A stretch of 64,000 nt of DNA, from NCBI RefSeq assembly GCF_000407545.1, contig NZ_ASWH01000002.1, positions 124,001-188,000 on the forward strand, in the 5' to 3' direction. The stretch comes from Enterococcus gilvus ATCC BAA-350. Lineage in GTDB: Bacteria; Bacillota; Bacilli; Lactobacillales; Enterococcaceae. Numbering within the stretch: the first letter of the stretch is position 1; every line of letters starts with the position of its first letter. The position numbers and the translations under genes were made by a program. Of the stretch, positions 35,457-43,868 are shown piece after piece. The notes under the pieces are model-generated. The model saw nothing but the letters and a program-made list of their open reading frames with translations, was not told the DNA's origin and made no database searches.

Positions 35457-36379
35457 TTATGGCCCTTGGCGGCAACGCAATATTGAAACCTGGTCAGGAA
35501 GAAACCGTGGAAGCGCAGTTGAAAAACATCGAAACGAGCGCTGAAATGATCGCAAAGGTTGAAAAGCTGGATTATCAAATCTTGGTGACTCATGGAAACG
35601 GGCCGCAGGTGGGGAATATTTTGCGACAAAATGAAGAAGCGAAAGATGTGGTCCCACCGTTTCCTTTGGACGTGTGTAATGCACAGTCTCAAGGATTTAT
35701 CGGCTATTTAATGGAGCAAACCATCAAAAATAAGATCGAAGAAGAAGGCTTGACCAGTGATGTGGTCACCTTGTTGACGCAAGTAGAAGTCTCTGCTGAA
35801 GATGAAGCCTTCCAAAAACCGACGAAACCGATTGGTGTCTTTTATTCAAAAGAAGAGGCGGAGAAAATGTCGAAGGAACGGAATTGGAAGATGGCGGAAG
35901 ATGCGGGCCGCGGGTACCGTCGTGTCGTGCCATCGCCTAAGCCTTTAGCGATTCATGGAGTGAATTCGATCGTCAATCTGTTGAACCAAAACACGATCGT
36001 CGTAGCCGGTGGCGGCGGAGGTATCCCTGTATCACGAAAAGAAAATGGTCTTTTAAGCGGGATCGAAGCGGTGATCGACAAAGACCACACGGGCAAGAAG
36101 CTCTCAGAACAGGTGAACGCCGATGTATTTATGATGCTCACCGATGTCAGCAATGTCTACATTAACTATGGAAAACCAAATCAAGAAAAATTAGAGACCA
36201 TTACGCCAGAAACCGCTCAGAAACATTTTCAGGACGGTCACTTTGCTGACGGCAGCATGGGACCAAAAATCGAAGCAGCCATTAATTTTGCGCGTCAAGG
36301 GAAAACCGCGATCATTTGTGCTCTGGAAGAAGCGGACCAAGCGTTATTGGGCAAAGCAGGTACAAGAATTGTGGGATAA
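35441..36379 (+). CDS. allK: Carbamate kinase
   Basis: This 312-residue amino-acid-kinase-fold protein has ALGGNAILKPG, THGNGPQVGNILRQN, GRGYRRVVPSPKP, NTIVVAGGGGGIPV, AVIDKDHTGKKLSEQ and FADGSMGPKIEAAI, all signatures of carbamate kinase. It transfers phosphate from carbamoyl phosphate to ADP, giving ATP, CO2 and ammonia. This makes the oxamate branch energy-yielding. It is the last gene of the allC operon. The final 20 bases of the coding sequence form the left arm of a strong hairpin. Arginine-deiminase genes are absent here, so an allantoin role (AllK) is preferred over ArcC. Confidence 0.93.
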   Translation: MANRVVMALGGNAILKPGQEETVEAQLKNIETSAEMIAKVEKLDYQILVTHGNGPQVGNILRQNEEAKDVVPPFPLDVCNAQSQGFIGYLMEQTIKNKIEEEGLTSDVVTLLTQVEVSAEDEAFQKPTKPIGVFYSKEEAEKMSKERNWKMAEDAGRGYRRVVPSPKPLAIHGVNSIVNLLNQNTIVVAGGGGGIPVSRKENGLLSGIEAVIDKDHTGKKLSEQVNADVFMMLTDVSNVYINYGKPNQEKLETITPETAQKHFQDGHFADGSMGPKIEAAINFARQGKTAIICALEEADQALLGKAGTRIVG

Positions 36380-36400
36380 TCATCCGGCAATTCTTGTACC
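36359..36400. terminator. Hairpin overlapping the allK stop codon
   Basis: GGTACAAGAATTG (36359-36371) pairs perfectly with CAATTCTTGTACC (36388-36400). The T-run is poor on both strands. It lies between the convergent allK and PucR genes and may act as a terminator or as a 3'-end stabiliser. Confidence 0.55.
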
Positions 36401-36410
36401 TTACGCTGTT

Positions 36411-38045
36411 TCATGTATTATTTTCTTCCGACAGCTCCAGAGCCAGGCGTAGATCGAGACTGACACCGGGATCGTGGACATTTTTTCCAATGATCGAGCT
36501 ACATTGTTCGATTCGATATTTGATCGTATTTCGGTGAACGAACAGCGCTTTTGCTGTCCGAGCAATCTCGCATTGATAATCTAAATAATATTTCAATGTT
36601 TTACGTAATTCGATCATTGCAGGTTCTTTTGGATAGGCAAGTTCCTTCAAAGAAATTTCGCAAAAATACGTGATGTCTGAATGGCCCATTTTTTCGAAGA
36701 GGCTGCGCATCCCTTTTTGCTGGTATTGGTAGATCATTGGTACTTTCGAGAGCAGATGCATTTCTTCAAATGCCGTTTTGGCTTCGATGAAGGATTTTCC
36801 AATGTCCTCGATGGAGGCATACACATTTCCTAAGCCGAATTGCAGTTGGATATTCAATCGCTGGGATAGATCTGTCGCGACATTTTCTAAAATGTCCGCG
36901 AGTTGTTCTTCCTTATGCTGACTAACGATCGCAAAGTGAGCAGGGTCCTTCATTTTGAATAAGGAAACATCGCGGATATGGTGGGAAAGCTTGTCATTTA
37001 GCCAATTGAAGCTTAATTCACTCACTTCTTCTTGGAATTTGATTCGCGAATGATCCAGGTCGCTTTGTTGGCAAGCGGCGTAGATCACCCGGTAATGGCG
37101 TGCTTTGACTAATCCGTAAGTTCTACCAAGGTCGAGCCAGTCTCGAGGTTCCTGATTCGGCTCCTGTTGAATCTCGATCATCCGGTTGAAAAAATCCGTC
37201 TTCAGTGCATCAAAGGACTCTTGGATCTTCTGGTTCTTATAAAGCATGAAAGACAAAACCAATGTCGCCTGCTCCAAAGCAAAATTCGAGACAGGATACG
37301 GAATTTTTTCAGAATTCAGAACAACGAGAGAATGCGGAAAATAATGATTGGGTTCTACTGAAAAATAAGAAACCAAAAAGGCTTTTTGATCGAGATCATT
37401 GATTAAAACGGAATCATTTTTCTTTTTTACAAAATCAGGATCAAGCTGCTCTAATTGATCAATGTAATATTCGGCGGGTTTCGATGTATTCGAAAAATGC
37501 TTCGACGACGCCTGCACCCGCTTATACGGATCGACCAGAATGACGGGCGTCTTGATCAGACGGCCAAAGTCAGCGATAAAACGCGCCATACTGACATCGT
37601 TGACCAGCATATTTGAAAAACGACGCTGGATATCCAGTGCATAGTTTAACTGTTCGGCTTTTTTATCCCATAAAAAGTTGAGCATCTGGTGGAGAAGACT
37701 CCCCAGAGGAATGGAAAGCGGGATTTGAACGATCGGAAATTTTACCTTATTGGCATAATCGATCACTCGTTGATCGATGGCATCGATAAAACGCCCGATC
37801 TTGATCCCCAAACCAGCCGCATTTTTTTCTTGCAGCGAATCGATCAGCTCAAATAGCTTCGTTTGATCGTCACGATAAATCATCGCGGTGGTCAAAAGAA
37901 ACGTATTCTCCGGTATATAAAAAGAAATGTCCGGTGTTTCGCTGATTTCGATACTATCTAGCGGCAATTTAGCGAACGAGGGCTCTGTAAGTAACGTCAA
38001 ATCAGAAAAACGTGGAATTTGTAGTACATCAAGTAATGTTCTCAT
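36411..38045 (-). CDS. PucR-family transcriptional regulator 1
   Basis: This 544-residue protein has an N-terminal PucR-type purine-sensing domain (about 1-125, LLDVLQIPRFSDLTLL, FLLTTAMIYRD, GLGIKIGRF). A long middle region follows, then a C-terminal PucR helix-turn-helix (YLDYQCEIARTAKALFVHRNTIKYRIEQC). PucR controls purine catabolism in Bacillus subtilis, with allantoin-pathway metabolites as effectors. This gene is convergent with allK and divergent from pucG. It is a strong candidate activator of the island, together with its paralogue at 46636. The two share domain order and the HRNTxKYRI recognition helix. Confidence 0.88.
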   Translation of the reverse strand: MRTLLDVLQIPRFSDLTLLTEPSFAKLPLDSIEISETPDISFYIPENTFLLTTAMIYRDDQTKLFELIDSLQEKNAAGLGIKIGRFIDAIDQRVIDYANKVKFPIVQIPLSIPLGSLLHQMLNFLWDKKAEQLNYALDIQRRFSNMLVNDVSMARFIADFGRLIKTPVILVDPYKRVQASSKHFSNTSKPAEYYIDQLEQLDPDFVKKKNDSVLINDLDQKAFLVSYFSVEPNHYFPHSLVVLNSEKIPYPVSNFALEQATLVLSFMLYKNQKIQESFDALKTDFFNRMIEIQQEPNQEPRDWLDLGRTYGLVKARHYRVIYAACQQSDLDHSRIKFQEEVSELSFNWLNDKLSHHIRDVSLFKMKDPAHFAIVSQHKEEQLADILENVATDLSQRLNIQLQFGLGNVYASIEDIGKSFIEAKTAFEEMHLLSKVPMIYQYQQKGMRSLFEKMGHSDITYFCEISLKELAYPKEPAMIELRKTLKYYLDYQCEIARTAKALFVHRNTIKYRIEQCSSIIGKNVHDPGVSLDLRLALELSEENNT

Positions 38046-38096
38046 GGCAACCTCCTAGACCAATTATAGGCAAGGGGGTCTCGAGAAACAAGACTA

Positions 38097-38117
38097 TTTT
38101 AGTTATTTTGGCTAAAA
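38097..38117. promoter_or_regulatory. Palindrome in the PucR1-pucG intergenic region
   Basis: TTTTAG-N9-CTAAAA is an inverted repeat. Its centre TTATTTTGGCTAA resembles the PucR box reported in B. subtilis (WWWCNTTGGTTAA) with two mismatches. The TTGTnCA box of the other island promoters was not found here. Confidence 0.35.
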
Positions 38118-38185
38118 AATATGAATGATTATGCGAAGTAGACAACCACAATGTCGCAACTCAAAAAGAGAAAAGAGGAATTTAT

Positions 38186-39397
38186 ATGTTTTCAGAATTA
38201 GTCATCCCGCGTCGTACCATTATGACCCCAGGGCCGGTAGAAGCCCATCCCAATGTATTGAGAGTGATGAGCTCAACGATCTTGGGCCAATTTGATCCAG
38301 CCTTTTTAACGATTATGGATGCAGTGAAAGAAATGATCAAGATCCCTTTCGGAACGAAAAATGAGCAAGCTTTTGCGATTGACGGGACATCCCGCTCGGG
38401 CTTAGAAGCTGCTTTAATCGCACTTATCGAACCGGGAGATAAGGTACTGATTCCGGTATATGGTCGTTTTGCATACCTTTTGGGAGAAATCTGCGAACGA
38501 GCAAAAGCAGACGTAAAGTATTTGGAGAAAGAATGGACAGAGCCTTTTGATCAGGAAGTCATCATTAAAGCCATCGATGATTTTCAACCGAAGATCGTCA
38601 CGATGGTCCACGGAGAAACGGCCAACGGTCAGATGCAGGCGTTGGATAAAATCGGTGCGGCTTGTCGTGAACGGGATATTTTCTTTGTGGTCGATATGGT
38701 CGCAACATACGGCGGTGTGCCGATATATGTCGACGAATGGAAGGTCGATATGGCGATCGGCGGAACGCAAAAATGTGTGAGCGTGCCTTCTGGCATGTCT
38801 CTGATTACCTATAATGACCGCGTTGAAAAGGTGTTGACGAGCCGCTACCAAAAAGAGTTGGGCTTAAGCAAAGTCGATCGCAACGACAATCCTATCAGCA
38901 GCAATTATTTGGATTTAAGCCAGTTGCAGCGTTATTGGAACTCTGAACGAATCAATCATCACACGGAGGCTACAACAATGATTTACGCCTTGCATGAAGG
39001 GCTGCGCGCGATGATCAACGAAGGCATCGAGAATGTGTGGGCACGTCATCAATTAAACGATGACGCGATCGTGGCAGGGATTCAAGCGATGGGGCTTGGT
39101 TTCTTCGGAAATATGGCGACTAAAATGCCGACTGTGACCCCTATTTTAATTCCAGAAGGAGCCGATGACGGTGAAGCGATCCGCAGCATGCTCTTGGAAG
39201 TATTTGGAGTCGAGATTGCCTCTTCGTTTGGCGATTTAAAAGGAAAAGTGTGGCGGATCGGGAACATGGGCTACAGCAGTCGACGCGAAAACGTCCTGCA
39301 CGTTTTAGGCGCGTTAGAGGCAGCTTTGATCTATTACGGAGCGGAAATCACTAAAGGGGAAGCGACAAAAGCAGCCTTGCAGGTGTACGAAGTGTAA
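38186..39397 (+). CDS. pucG: (S)-ureidoglycine-glyoxylate aminotransferase-like class V aminotransferase
   Basis: This 403-residue PLP enzyme of the alanine-glyoxylate aminotransferase group has MTPGPVEAHPNVL, SRSGLEAAL, HGETANG, VVDMVATYGG and the PLP lysine in GGTQKCVSVPSG. In B. subtilis, PucG transfers the amino group of (S)-ureidoglycine to glyoxylate, giving oxalurate and glycine. The allantoin setting makes that activity more likely than alanine- or serine-glyoxylate transamination. It is expressed alone, divergent from PucR1. Both AllE plus AllD and PucG reach oxalurate, so two parallel routes are encoded. Confidence 0.82.
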   Translation: MFSELVIPRRTIMTPGPVEAHPNVLRVMSSTILGQFDPAFLTIMDAVKEMIKIPFGTKNEQAFAIDGTSRSGLEAALIALIEPGDKVLIPVYGRFAYLLGEICERAKADVKYLEKEWTEPFDQEVIIKAIDDFQPKIVTMVHGETANGQMQALDKIGAACRERDIFFVVDMVATYGGVPIYVDEWKVDMAIGGTQKCVSVPSGMSLITYNDRVEKVLTSRYQKELGLSKVDRNDNPISSNYLDLSQLQRYWNSERINHHTEATTMIYALHEGLRAMINEGIENVWARHQLNDDAIVAGIQAMGLGFFGNMATKMPTVTPILIPEGADDGEAIRSMLLEVFGVEIASSFGDLKGKVWRIGNMGYSSRRENVLHVLGALEAALIYYGAEITKGEATKAALQVYEV

Positions 39398-39446
39398 GGA
39401 CTTATCAGTATGTGATTAGTTAAAGCGCACAAAAAGAATTTCACAT

Positions 39447-39491
39447 TTGTTCGTACTGTTAAATGTATCTGGAGAGGACTCACTTTACAAT
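39447..39491 (+). promoter_or_regulatory. Allantoin-island box and -10 element, MFS/DAACS operon promoter
   Basis: TTGTTCGTACTGTTAAA (39447-39463) has a good left half and a degenerate right half. It is followed after exactly 22 nt by TACAAT (39486-39491) in the context TTTACAATAAG. The -35 region is poor, as at the other island promoters. Confidence 0.5.
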
Positions 39492-39582
39492 AAGAGTAGA
39501 AGATGCGAACGGTACAAACTGTTGAAAAACATAGTGTTGAAAGTATAAAACTAACTAGATATTAGACGGGGGAAGAAGAAAG

Positions 39583-40818
39583 ATGGAAATGAACAACGAA
39601 CGAATCGGTATGGAATATTGGAAGAAAATCATCGTTTTACTTTGCTCAGGATGGGTGTCGATTTGGATTTACCGCTCGGCCTTGTCACCTGTGTATCCGC
39701 AAATCAATGCGTCACTGGGAGGAAACGTCTCAGATACGGCATTAGGCTCCATCTCAAGTTTCTATTTCCTAGGGTATGTGATCATGCAGATACCTGCAGG
39801 GTTTTTAGTAGATAAAATCGGTAAGAAGAAAGTCTTGATCCCAGGGTTCATCTTCTTCGCATTGGCCGCTTTTATTATTTCTCAAGCTTCAACGATCTCA
39901 ATGATCTATATCGGAAGTTTCATGGCAGGGATCGGCTGCGGCTCCTTTTATGGCTCGGCGTACTCACTGACTTCGCAAAACATTCCGGCGGAAAAGAAAA
40001 GCTTCTCCACAGCGATCGTTAATAGCGGTTCTGCTGTAGGGTCCGGGATCGGGATGATCCTCTCCAGTTACTTGGTTGTCCAATTGGGTCTGCCTTGGCA
40101 AGTCATGATGTATATCTCGATGGCACTTATTTTGGTAATGTTAGCAGCTTTCAGCTTAGTGATCCGCAGCAATAAAGACGACGTGGCCTTCAATCAGCCA
40201 AAAGAAGTGGTTGAAGAGAAGCCGAAAGAAGCCGTATCAATGAAAACCTTATTGTCTCCGGCGATGCTGTTTACGTACATTCTCTATTTTGCGACATGCT
40301 ATGCCTACTACATGACCGTGACGTGGCTGCCGAATTTCTTGGGAACGGAACGTGGCTTCCAAGGTGCAGCGATTGGATTCTCTTCTTCATTGGTGGCTTT
40401 TGCTTCGATTCCGGGCGCTCTGTTCTTTAGTAAATTAGCAGACAAATATATGGATAAAAAAATTCGTTTTATTGTGATCCTTGAACTTTTGGCGGCAGTG
40501 ATGCTATTGATCACGGTTCGCTCATCAACATCGACCTTCTTGATGATCGCCTTGATTATGTATGGATTTTTAGGTAAATTAGCGGTTGAGCCGATCATTA
40601 TTTCTTGGCTCGGTGAAAATGCGCCGCAAGTGGGTATTGGAACAACATTGGGTGTATTTAATTTCTTTGGAATGATGTCCTCAGTTATCGCGCCGACATT
40701 GACGGGTTCGATTTCTGATGCAACGGGATCAAAAGTAATGGGCTTTTATATCGCGATCGTTTTGCTGGTCGTTGGGTCGATTCTCTTCCTATTATCCAAT
40801 CTAAAGAAAGCCAAGTAG
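39583..40818 (+). CDS. MFS transporter 1 of the allantoin island
   Basis: This 411-residue protein has twelve predicted spans and the MFS loop 2-3 motif GFLVDKIGKKKVLIPG. Opening residues WVSIWIYRSALSPVYPQI are shared almost word for word with the second MFS gene at 45307. The family is metabolite:proton symport of the anion-type MFS. The substrate is not known. Candidates are allantoate, ureidoglycolate, oxamate or glyoxylate, because the dedicated allantoin carrier is encoded separately. It is the first gene of a two-gene transport operon with the DAACS symporter and carries the island box upstream. Confidence 0.8.
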   Translation: MEMNNERIGMEYWKKIIVLLCSGWVSIWIYRSALSPVYPQINASLGGNVSDTALGSISSFYFLGYVIMQIPAGFLVDKIGKKKVLIPGFIFFALAAFIISQASTISMIYIGSFMAGIGCGSFYGSAYSLTSQNIPAEKKSFSTAIVNSGSAVGSGIGMILSSYLVVQLGLPWQVMMYISMALILVMLAAFSLVIRSNKDDVAFNQPKEVVEEKPKEAVSMKTLLSPAMLFTYILYFATCYAYYMTVTWLPNFLGTERGFQGAAIGFSSSLVAFASIPGALFFSKLADKYMDKKIRFIVILELLAAVMLLITVRSSTSTFLMIALIMYGFLGKLAVEPIIISWLGENAPQVGIGTTLGVFNFFGMMSSVIAPTLTGSISDATGSKVMGFYIAIVLLVVGSILFLLSNLKKAK

Positions 40819-40858
40819 TCACGGCCGTTTTTTCTGTATAAGAGAGCGAGGTAAACGC

Positions 40859-42115
40859 ATGCGAGCACTTCGAAAAATAAGCTTAACCAATCAAATCATG
40901 ATAGCGATGGTCCTAGGGATTTTATTTGGCGCAGTCTTTCAAAAGAACATTGTAGGCATCAAACTCGTCGGTGACTTGTTTTTACGCCTGATCCAAATGT
41001 CTGTAGTTGTCTTGATCATGGGATCAGTGATAGAAGCAGTCGGCGGATTGGAAATCAAAGAGCTGCGAAAAATAGGCGTAAGACTAGTCCTGTGGTTTAT
41101 GGGGTCGACCGTCGTAGCCGCAGCGATCGGGATCGTCTTCGGACTCGTCTTTAAACCCGGTGTTGGCTTGGAAAATACCCTCTCCGAGGTGAATGATCTA
41201 GCTGTCAATGAGGGTGGGCTGCAGGAAGTGGTCTTAGGCTTTATCCCGCAAAATATCGTCTCCGCAATGGCGGAAGCGAATATGATCCAAGTCATCGTCT
41301 TTTCCCTGATGTTTGGGTTGGCTTTAAGTGTGATCAAAAGCGACGAGAACAGCACGCACATTTTAGATTGGATCTCTAGCTTCAACAACGTTGTTTTGAG
41401 AATGGTCACGATGATCATGAAATTAGCACCCATCGGTATTTTCAGTTTGATCGCGGCAGTTGTCGGCGATATCGGAATCGGTGTGTTAGGAACACTCATG
41501 AAGTTTCTGCTGACCTTTGGTGTCGCGGCGGTCTTGTATTTGCTCATTTGGTTTGTGATAACCGCTGTCTACTGTAAAGTCAGTCTTCCACGATTGATCA
41601 AAAACATCTGGCGAATCACCATGATCGCTGTTACAACAACGTCTTCGGCTATTTCGTTACCAATCAAGATAGAAGATGGACGAGAAAAATTAGGAATCGG
41701 AGACCGAATCAATAAGCTCGTGATGCCTCTAGGAATGAGCCTGAACAGCAATGGCTTGTCGATGTATCTTTCCTTGTCGATCGTCACCTTTGCCCAGTTT
41801 TTCAGCATCGAACTTGGGATCGGTCAATTGGCACAAGCAGTCTTGCTCTCAACGCTAGCGTGTTTAGGAACAGTCGTTGTTCCCGGCGGCGGCTTGGTAG
41901 CATTAGCGACAGTGATGCCGATGCTTGGCTTGCCGACGGAGAGCATCGCTTTATTGGCTGGGATCGATTGGTTTTCTGGCGTATTCAGAACATTGTTAAA
42001 CGTCGATATTGATGTGCTGGTCGCGATGATCATCGCGAGTGATGAAAACGAGCTTAACCTTGATATTTTTAATGGAACAAAAAGTTATACAGAGTTGATG
42101 GAACAAAAAGAATAA
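40859..42115 (+). CDS. DAACS-family dicarboxylate/amino acid:cation symporter
   Basis: This 418-residue membrane protein of the GltP/DctA/GltPh fold carries the re-entrant-loop motif as TSSAISLP (usual form TSSSAATLP). The substrate/sodium motif is MSLNSNGLSMY, where typical members have an NMDGTA-type sequence, so the conserved Asp is Asn here. The later PGGGLVALATVMPMLGLPTE loop fits the family. The altered motif suggests an unusual substrate. The gene lies 40 bases after MFS transporter 1 and ends at a terminator. Transport of an allantoin-derived acid such as oxamate or glyoxylate is inferred from context only. Confidence 0.8.
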   Translation: MRALRKISLTNQIMIAMVLGILFGAVFQKNIVGIKLVGDLFLRLIQMSVVVLIMGSVIEAVGGLEIKELRKIGVRLVLWFMGSTVVAAAIGIVFGLVFKPGVGLENTLSEVNDLAVNEGGLQEVVLGFIPQNIVSAMAEANMIQVIVFSLMFGLALSVIKSDENSTHILDWISSFNNVVLRMVTMIMKLAPIGIFSLIAAVVGDIGIGVLGTLMKFLLTFGVAAVLYLLIWFVITAVYCKVSLPRLIKNIWRITMIAVTTTSSAISLPIKIEDGREKLGIGDRINKLVMPLGMSLNSNGLSMYLSLSIVTFAQFFSIELGIGQLAQAVLLSTLACLGTVVVPGGGLVALATVMPMLGLPTESIALLAGIDWFSGVFRTLLNVDIDVLVAMIIASDENELNLDIFNGTKSYTELMEQKE

Positions 42116-42120
42116 GCAGA

Positions 42121-42178
42121 TAGAGGAGGCTACTTTGTATTTAGTGATCGTCACTGGATAGTAAGTAGCCTCTTTTTT
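42121..42178 (+). terminator. Terminator of the MFS/DAACS operon
   Basis: AGGCTACTT pairs with AAGTAGCCT, with an inner AGTGA/TCACT stem. CTCTTTTTT follows. Confidence 0.82.
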
Positions 42179-42227
42179 AAGCGCATGAATATACCTCATA
42201 TAATACGCTTAAAAACAAAAAAAGTGC

Positions 42228-42304
42228 TTGTTCATAGTGAACAAAAAGGGGCGATCGTTTTTGTTCTTTCGACTAATGTGCATTGTTTTTAAAACGCTTA
42301 CAAT
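42228..42304 (+). promoter_or_regulatory. Allantoin-island box (perfect palindrome) and -10, permease operon promoter
   Basis: TTGTTCATAGTGAACAA (42228-42244) is a perfect 17-bp palindrome, the best copy of the island box. A weaker second copy starts TTGTTC at 42261, 33 bases on. The -10 TACAAT is at 42299-42304, 21 nt after the weak copy and 54 nt after the strong one. The -10 also overlaps a reverse-strand cre-like TTGTAAGCGTTTTAA. Confidence 0.65.
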
Positions 42305-42354
42305 AAGGTCAGTTAGAAAAGGAGCACGTTTTAATTGAAGAAGGAGGCGCACCA

Positions 42355-43836
42355 GTGGAAAACACAGATTATCAAGTTTCAGAAGAAGAAGTCGCTCGAT
42401 TTAAAGAGCGGGGCTACAACGATGATATGCTGCCTAAAACACCGGAGAAGCGAAACATGGGGGCGAAAAATTATTTTACTCTCTGGATGGGTTCTGTGCA
42501 TAACATTCCTAATTATACGGCGGTTGGAGGGTTTCTATTTTTAGGCTTGTCACCAATAAATGTCATGATGGCGTTGATCATCAGTGCACTTGTTGTTGCG
42601 TTGTTTATGACCATGAATGGACGGGCGGGCTCAAAATACGGCATTCCTTTCGCACTTCATTTGCGGTCGACGTATGGTGATATCGGCGCCAAGCTTCCTG
42701 GATTTCTCCGGGGATGTGTCGCAGCGATCGCTTGGTTTGGCCTACAGAATTATACGGGATCATTAGCACTTTTAATATTGATTGGAAAAATTTGGCCCGG
42801 TTTCTTGGCGATCGGCGGTTCAGCTAGTTTCTTCGGGATCGGCATTCCGGGATTGCTGGCATTCACCTTGTTTTGGGCGCTCAATATGCTGATTGGAATC
42901 GGCGGAGGCAACATCTTAAACAAATTCACGGCGATACTAAGTCCGTTGATCTATCTCGTCTTCGGCGGCATGGCGATCTGGGCGATTCGTGCAGCAGGCG
43001 GGATCGGAGCGATTCTATCCTTCGATACAAGCGGTGCGACTCAAAGTATCAATCCGATCTTCGCGTATTTTATGATCATTAATTCGGTGTTAGCTGTATG
43101 GGCAGCACCTGGGGCAAGTGTCTCCGACTTTACTCAGAACGCCAAATCGACAAAAGATCAAACGGTGGGGCAGATGGCGAGTCTGTTAGTTGCCTACGTG
43201 ATCTTTGCTCTCTCCAGTGTGGCGATCTTGATCGGCGGCTCGATTCACTACGGTATTCAGGAATGGAACGTGCTGAACATTGTTGATCGATGGGACAATT
43301 TCACGGCAGTCATTATCGCGATGACAGTATTTTTACTGACCACGATCTCTACGAATGCGACAGGGAATATTATCCCGGCGGCGTACCAATTGTCGGCGTT
43401 GTTCCCTAAAAAAGTCGATTACAAAAAAGGCGTAGTCATCGCCAGTGTCATCAGCTACCTGATCATGCCATGGAAATTGATGGAAAATGCCGACAGTATC
43501 TTTATTTTCTTAAATTCGATCGGGGCAGTTTTAGGACCGGTGGCAGGGGTCATGATCGCTCATTATTTCTTTATCAAGGATCAAACGATCAATTTGGACG
43601 CACTCTATATTGATCCAAAAGAAAACAATACAAAAAATGTGTATCGGGGATTAAATCGTCAAGCCTACATCGCGACGATCATAGCCTTGCTGATTTCATT
43701 GAGCGGTCAGTTCATTCCCGCATTGCAGGCGATCTCAAACGTGTCTTGGCTCGTCGGCTTCTCCTGCGCATTTGCTATTTATTATGTCTTGAGGAAATTA
43801 GGCTCGGAGGATACGACCGAAGAGGCTTTTGATTAA
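42355..43836 (+). CDS. pucI: NCS1-family allantoin permease
   Basis: This 493-residue, roughly twelve-span transporter of the nucleobase:cation symporter-1 family has NYFTLWMGSVHNIPNYTAVGGF, GRAGSKYGIPFALHLRSTYG, IAWFGLQNYTGSLAL, WALNMLIGIGGG and APGASVSDFTQNAKS. These correspond to the substrate- and cation-binding motifs of PucI/AllP allantoin carriers. The start is GTG 42355 behind GGAGG. It is followed directly by allantoinase, so uptake and first hydrolysis are co-expressed. The promoter has the strongest island box. Confidence 0.9.
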   Translation: MENTDYQVSEEEVARFKERGYNDDMLPKTPEKRNMGAKNYFTLWMGSVHNIPNYTAVGGFLFLGLSPINVMMALIISALVVALFMTMNGRAGSKYGIPFALHLRSTYGDIGAKLPGFLRGCVAAIAWFGLQNYTGSLALLILIGKIWPGFLAIGGSASFFGIGIPGLLAFTLFWALNMLIGIGGGNILNKFTAILSPLIYLVFGGMAIWAIRAAGGIGAILSFDTSGATQSINPIFAYFMIINSVLAVWAAPGASVSDFTQNAKSTKDQTVGQMASLLVAYVIFALSSVAILIGGSIHYGIQEWNVLNIVDRWDNFTAVIIAMTVFLLTTISTNATGNIIPAAYQLSALFPKKVDYKKGVVIASVISYLIMPWKLMENADSIFIFLNSIGAVLGPVAGVMIAHYFFIKDQTINLDALYIDPKENNTKNVYRGLNRQAYIATIIALLISLSGQFIPALQAISNVSWLVGFSCAFAIYYVLRKLGSEDTTEEAFD

Positions 43837-43868
43837 ATTGACTTTAAAAAAAGAGAGGATGGAAAAGT

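Noticed and set aside
40939..41547. 202-codon minus-strand frame inside the DAACS gene
   Set aside because: It is the antisense shadow of a membrane protein gene. Its Ile/Thr/Pro-rich composition is what antisense of hydrophobic codons yields.
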